26,819 bases of DNA from a virus, in IMG/VR virus record IMGVR_UViG_3300021085_000177, positions 1 to 26,819 of that record. One strand, given 5' to 3'. A program made the translations under genes and the position numbers. The stretch's first letter is position 1. Each line of letters begins with the position of its first letter. Of this stretch, positions 24,035 to 26,819 are shown one piece after another. Below the pieces are notes generated by a model that worked only from the letters and a program-made list of their open reading frames with translations, made no database searches and had not been told where the DNA came from.

Positions 24035-24922
24035 TTATTTCACCTCTCTGTATTCTTCAAACGACTCATTGAACTCGCCATAGTAGTTGATCCACGCGTT
24101 GAACTTGGTGCGGAACTTCTTAGGGTCACTTGTCAGGCTGACGTTTTTGTCAGAAAACCCAGACCAGTATCTGTTACCCATGCTATCTGCTAACTCACAC
24201 AGGAACGCGTGTACCATAGTGGTACGTTGCTCGTGTTGATCGTCCATTAGCATGTCTCTAAACGTGTAACCCTTGACTGCACTAGCGCCCCGCGTTGCCT
24301 CGCGGTTTGAGTCCCAGTCCATAGTGCCCTCAAGTATCGGGGTCATAGTCCACGCCCAGTGCAAGTACTCGTCGATAGCTTTCTTGTACGGTGCCTTGGC
24401 TTCCTTGTTAACACGTACTCGTATGACGGGTACAGGGTGCGGATCGGTCGTCAACCCCCATGCCCATGCCCCGTTGTGTCGGTGCCCTGCGACTGAATTC
24501 TGTTTACCGTTGGTAAACGCTACGGGCTTATCAACACCCTTGGGTAGGTAGTAGCGGCTCCCGTCATAATGTATGTACTGCTTGCCGCTATCCACAATGA
24601 ATCTCATGCTCGTAGGCGTACACCGCGCAAGGAACGAGTACCTGCCATTGTGTGCGCCGTCACCACACTCGTTACGGAATTGCACTGTGTCAGTGCCATC
24701 GGCATTGCGAGTCCAGACCACTGCTGGGGTGGCGGAGGCATAGTTCACTTGAATACCGTAATCTGATAACACGTACTGGTGTGGGGACACCTTAATGATG
24801 CACTCCCACTTACGTCTGCGATCCCCGAGAGGCACTATGTTAGTACCCCTGATTGGTTTGGTGTTGTTATACAAATGTTCCACGTGCGTGAAACTGTCTA
24901 GCCCATAATTATACATAGCCAT
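24035..24922 (-). CDS. Unknown 295-aa early protein
   Basis: No known domain. The first part (MAMYNYGLDSFTHVEHLYN..., RRRKWECIIKVSPHQYVLSDYGIQV) looks strand-rich; later segments include GHRHNGAWAWGLTTDPHPVPVIRVRV and helical regions with YKKAIDEYLHWAWTMTPILEG and FLCELADSMGNRYW. The ATG has GGAG eight bases upstream and lies 21 bp from the 20-bp palindrome at 24944-24963, which may control it. It is paired with the 308-aa gene directly downstream; both have the same Tyr/Trp-rich style and may form a two-protein system. Confidence 0.75.
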   Translation of the reverse strand: MAMYNYGLDSFTHVEHLYNNTKPIRGTNIVPLGDRRRKWECIIKVSPHQYVLSDYGIQVNYASATPAVVWTRNADGTDTVQFRNECGDGAHNGRYSFLARCTPTSMRFIVDSGKQYIHYDGSRYYLPKGVDKPVAFTNGKQNSVAGHRHNGAWAWGLTTDPHPVPVIRVRVNKEAKAPYKKAIDEYLHWAWTMTPILEGTMDWDSNREATRGASAVKGYTFRDMLMDDQHEQRTTMVHAFLCELADSMGNRYWSGFSDKNVSLTSDPKKFRTKFNAWINYYGEFNESFEEYREVK

Positions 24923-24943
24923 AATATTGCTCCGAGTTGTTTT

Positions 24944-24963
24944 GTTATAACACGTGTTATAAC
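24944..24963. promoter_or_regulatory. 20-bp perfect palindrome, likely operator
   Basis: GTTATAACAC followed directly by its exact reverse complement GTGTTATAAC, with CACGTG at the centre. It sits between the stop of a 31-aa gene and the start of the 295-aa gene, in the 5' leader or promoter of the latter. TATAAC, close to a -10 box, occurs in each half. The symmetry suits a dimeric repressor or a replication/methylation signal. No T-run follows in the minus direction, so it is not a standard terminator for this operon. Confidence 0.6.
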
Positions 24964-24965
24964 TT

Positions 24966-25061
24966 TTAGTTAGTTACCATTTGATTTACTACTAGGTATG
25001 CAAAAAGTACACACAGCGCGAGTACTCTATACCCGTAGTCTTCTTTCTTTTTATCGTCCAT
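24966..25061 (-). CDS. 31-aa single-span membrane peptide
   Basis: The short frame encodes MDDKKKEDYGYR followed by one hydrophobic segment (VLALCVLFAYLVVNQMV) and a two-residue tail. The charged N-terminus suggests the C-terminus is in or across the membrane. It starts three bases after the preceding stop, with GGGG six bases upstream of the ATG, and its stop is two bases from the palindrome. Charge pattern, ribosome site and tight packing support a real gene; no homologue is recognised. Confidence 0.55.
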   Translation of the reverse strand: MDDKKKEDYGYRVLALCVLFAYLVVNQMVTN

Positions 25062-25064
25062 ACC

Positions 25065-25277
25065 TTACCCCTGTTGTATGCGTTGCCACGCACGTTGCAC
25101 TGTCCCCACGTCATTGCGGTCATAGTCACTGTCCACTGGTGTATCCCTAACGTGGTCATAGTAGAACTCCAACGCCTCGTCTATAGTGTTGACAGCATCT
25201 GCCCACTCCATACGTAACTCCTCCGCAGTTGACCGGAGGCAATCTTTTGAGGCTTGTTTGTAATTGTTATCGCTCAT
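25065..25277 (-). CDS. Unknown 70-aa acidic protein
   Basis: ATG 25277 is chosen because AGGAG lies six bases upstream; an earlier in-frame start at 25298 would swallow that site. The product (MSDNNYKQASKDCLRSTAEELRMEWADAVNTIDEALEFYYDHV...) is acidic and mostly helical, ending VGTVQRAWQRIQQG. It overlaps the HTH-like gene by ATGA. No domain is recognised. Confidence 0.68.
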   Translation of the reverse strand: MSDNNYKQASKDCLRSTAEELRMEWADAVNTIDEALEFYYDHVRDTPVDSDYDRNDVGTVQRAWQRIQQG

Positions 25278-25561
25278 ATCAATCTCCTGTTTAACCATTC
25301 ACCTGATAACTTCTCTGCATGTGTATCGAAAGAACTCTTCAATGGGCGATCTGCTGACCTGTTGATAGCCTTGCCCTCGTAGTCATAGTTCTGATACATA
25401 GGGCGCAGATGCGAGTTATACACCTCAAACACTCTGTGTAGCCTAGTAGACATAGAACTTGGTTTGATGTTCGCAACCTTCGCGTAGTCCCTCGCGGAGT
25501 ACATGTGTCCTGTTGTTAACTCAGGGTGCGAACCCATAAACTTTATCAACCTTGCTGTCAT
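25274..25561 (-). CDS. Small HTH-like protein
   Basis: A 95-aa basic protein. The segment YSARDYAKVANIKPSSMSTRLHRVFE (about 21-46) fits a helix-turn-helix, preceded by a helix MTARLIKFMGSHPELTTG, together suggesting a winged-helix or similar DNA-binding fold. It overlaps the VWA gene by ATGA and the next gene by ATGA. It is the best local candidate to bind the palindrome at 24944-24963, but that link is speculation. Confidence 0.65.
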   Translation of the reverse strand: MTARLIKFMGSHPELTTGHMYSARDYAKVANIKPSSMSTRLHRVFEVYNSHLRPMYQNYDYEGKAINRSADRPLKSSFDTHAEKLSGEWLNRRLI

Positions 25562-26817
25562 AGCATATCCCTCGACTTGATGTGTACTGCCTTACCCTCA
25601 TCGGGCACTGCGCTCTTGTTGTCCAGTATCGCCCAGAGTACGGGACAAGTCCAATCACCCCATCCAGAGTACAAGTAGCCATCGGTCAGAACGATACACG
25701 CTTGAGGCTTGATACCCTCGGCGGCCATGTACTGCGTGACGCAGTTGACATCGGTACCCCCACCACCCATAGGCTTGGTAGACTTGACCAGATTGTCTAA
25801 CTCGTGCATGCCGTATGCCTCGTCACCCACAACACTGCTACCCCAGTACAGTAGGCGTAGCTTGTCAGGTTTGACTGTGTCGCATACACCCTTGACCTCA
25901 GACAGGAACGCTGTCAACTCTCGTTGTCCGACAGAGCCTGACGTGTCAATGGCAATGACCAACTCATCCACCTTCTCACTGATACCGCTAGGCATGATGA
26001 TACCCTGACTCATCAACCTGCGATTGGGTCGAGCGTATGTAGAGTAGTCGCTACCTGCACACGTGTTCTGTATGAACTCACGCAACACCTCACGCCAATC
26101 AATCTGTGGCTGTAGTAACTCGTCGAGATCGCGGTTGCCTGTACCACCCATCTTACCTGCGGCCATAGCACCCTGACGTATAGCCTCGTCAATGTCACGC
26201 GCCAACTCACGCTTGTCCTCGTCGGATAGAGACTGCGCACCCTCCCAGTCGTGCTCGTCAAGTCCTGCGCTACCACCACCACCGGGAGAGCTGGAAGGTT
26301 CACCATCACCCCCTGACTCGTCATCCTGTGAGCCATCACCCTGATCGTCTTGCGACTGCTCGTCCTGCTCCTTGCGTAGGATGTTGAACACCTGTGCGCT
26401 GTCCATACCACGGAACCGCTCATCGACTAGCCCACCCTCGGGTAGTTCGGCGAACCCATCTTGCCTGTTGTCATCGACGATCTTGATGTTGATAACGTAG
26501 TCACACGCGCAGTTAGCTAGATGCGGATCAATCTCATACATCCACTTCCATATCTCAAGGTGGCGGTGTAGCTTGTGCCCCTCGTCCTCGTGCAGTACTA
26601 GCCCACGCAATTCGGCATCGGTCAGTCCATCAACGAATGCACGTCCGTACTTCACATCACGCCCGTTGGTACAGGCTGTCGGTACATCGTCCTCGATAGT
26701 TTTCTCACCGATCATCAACACACCTGCTAGTGCTGTGTATCTCGGGTGTCCCATGATGGCAACGACTGCCTTTGACAGTCGCTCCTCCGCAGTAAGTTGT
26801 TTACCTATAGTCAACAT
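25558..26817 (-). CDS. VWA-domain protein with DUF2201-like metallopeptidase region
   Basis: A 419-aa protein. The N-terminal part has LVLHEDEGHKLHRH (73-86), the place where DUF2201-type proteins carry a zinc-binding HExxH; here one extra residue separates Glu77 from His81. A disordered Asp/Gln/Ser/Gly linker covers about 150-190. The C-terminal VWA-like domain has the metal-site motif DTSGS (291-295), GGGGTD (351-356) and LTDG (377-380). In bacteria and phages such proteins usually work with a MoxR-type AAA+ ATPase as a metal-insertion or remodelling pair; the partner would be expected upstream, beyond this window. The ATG is two bases from the right edge, so a longer N-terminus cannot be excluded. 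Confidence 0.82.
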   Translation of the reverse strand: MLTIGKQLTAEERLSKAVVAIMGHPRYTALAGVLMIGEKTIEDDVPTACTNGRDVKYGRAFVDGLTDAELRGLVLHEDEGHKLHRHLEIWKWMYEIDPHLANCACDYVINIKIVDDNRQDGFAELPEGGLVDERFRGMDSAQVFNILRKEQDEQSQDDQGDGSQDDESGGDGEPSSSPGGGGSAGLDEHDWEGAQSLSDEDKRELARDIDEAIRQGAMAAGKMGGTGNRDLDELLQPQIDWREVLREFIQNTCAGSDYSTYARPNRRLMSQGIIMPSGISEKVDELVIAIDTSGSVGQRELTAFLSEVKGVCDTVKPDKLRLLYWGSSVVGDEAYGMHELDNLVKSTKPMGGGGTDVNCVTQYMAAEGIKPQACIVLTDGYLYSGWGDWTCPVLWAILDNKSAVPDEGKAVHIKSRDML

Positions 26818-26819
26818 AA

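Noticed and set aside
24944-24975. Palindrome as a terminator
   Set aside because: The stem is A/T-rich and only the plus strand has a following TTTT, where no gene is transcribed; an operator is more likely.
26013-26423. 136-aa same-strand frame inside the VWA gene
   Set aside because: Arg/Ser/Val/Thr-rich shadow lying over the disordered linker; no ribosome site recognised and no plausible fold.
1-26819. tRNA genes
   Set aside because: I looked for the T-arm consensus with a matching acceptor stem and saw no convincing cloverleaf; a covariance-model search would settle this.

Overview
The window looks like part of the genome of a tailed double-stranded DNA phage, most likely a marine podovirus-like phage. 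It has two blocks facing each other. The left block (bases 1-11705, plus strand) holds virion genes with low-complexity repeats, ending in a giant gene of about 2,557 codons. The right block (about 26817 down to 11798, minus strand) is a tightly packed replication and early-gene operon with many ATGA and TAATG overlaps. I see no rRNA, tRNA, CRISPR array, integrase or insertion sequence. The marine assignment rests on remembered family resemblance, such as the DGEFVIPADVV cassette, the small KGSRQRPT and DVDHKKPLSKGG-type proteins and the gene order, and not on a search.

Left block: a 5'-truncated Asp/Gly-repeat protein (1-585), a 591-aa protein carrying the DGEFVIPADVV cassette between perfect 39-bp direct repeats (585-2360), a 529-aa coiled-coil protein (2357-3946), a short promoter-like gap, then the giant protein (4032-11705). 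The giant protein has a glycine-rich membrane-active stretch, disordered repeat linkers, a zincin-type HEITH metallopeptidase motif and a hydrophobic C-terminal region like the large polyvalent proteins that phages are thought to inject. A second small gene with its own ribosome binding site appears to lie inside it in another frame (6214-6405).

The blocks meet at a strong hairpin (11704-11741) whose U-tract works for the minus strand, so it closes the early operon.

Right block, in transcription order from the right edge: VWA/metallopeptidase protein, small HTH-like protein, two tiny proteins, a 20-bp perfect palindrome, three unknown proteins, VRR-NUC nuclease, DUF3310 protein, a 55-aa KGSRQRPT protein, family A DNA polymerase with proofreading exonuclease and Leu at the position equivalent to E. 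coli 762, a small membrane protein, an unknown 86-aa protein with a TTG start, a Cas4/RecB-like nuclease with four cluster-type cysteines, a small basic protein, a 258-bp noncoding leader, SNF2-type helicase, a coiled-coil protein, an excisionase-like HTH protein, a four-cysteine protein, a ssDNA-binding protein, a PrimPol-helicase fusion and a 69-aa protein. Together they form a nearly self-sufficient replication and recombination set: primase-helicase, SSB, polymerase, remodelling helicase and two nucleases.

The most interesting signals are the gene nested in the giant virion gene and bounded by repeats 180 bp apart, a possible RNA switch in the leader of the helicase gene whose alternative pairings would hide or free the ribosome binding site, the repeat-flanked protein cassette, and the 20-bp palindrome.
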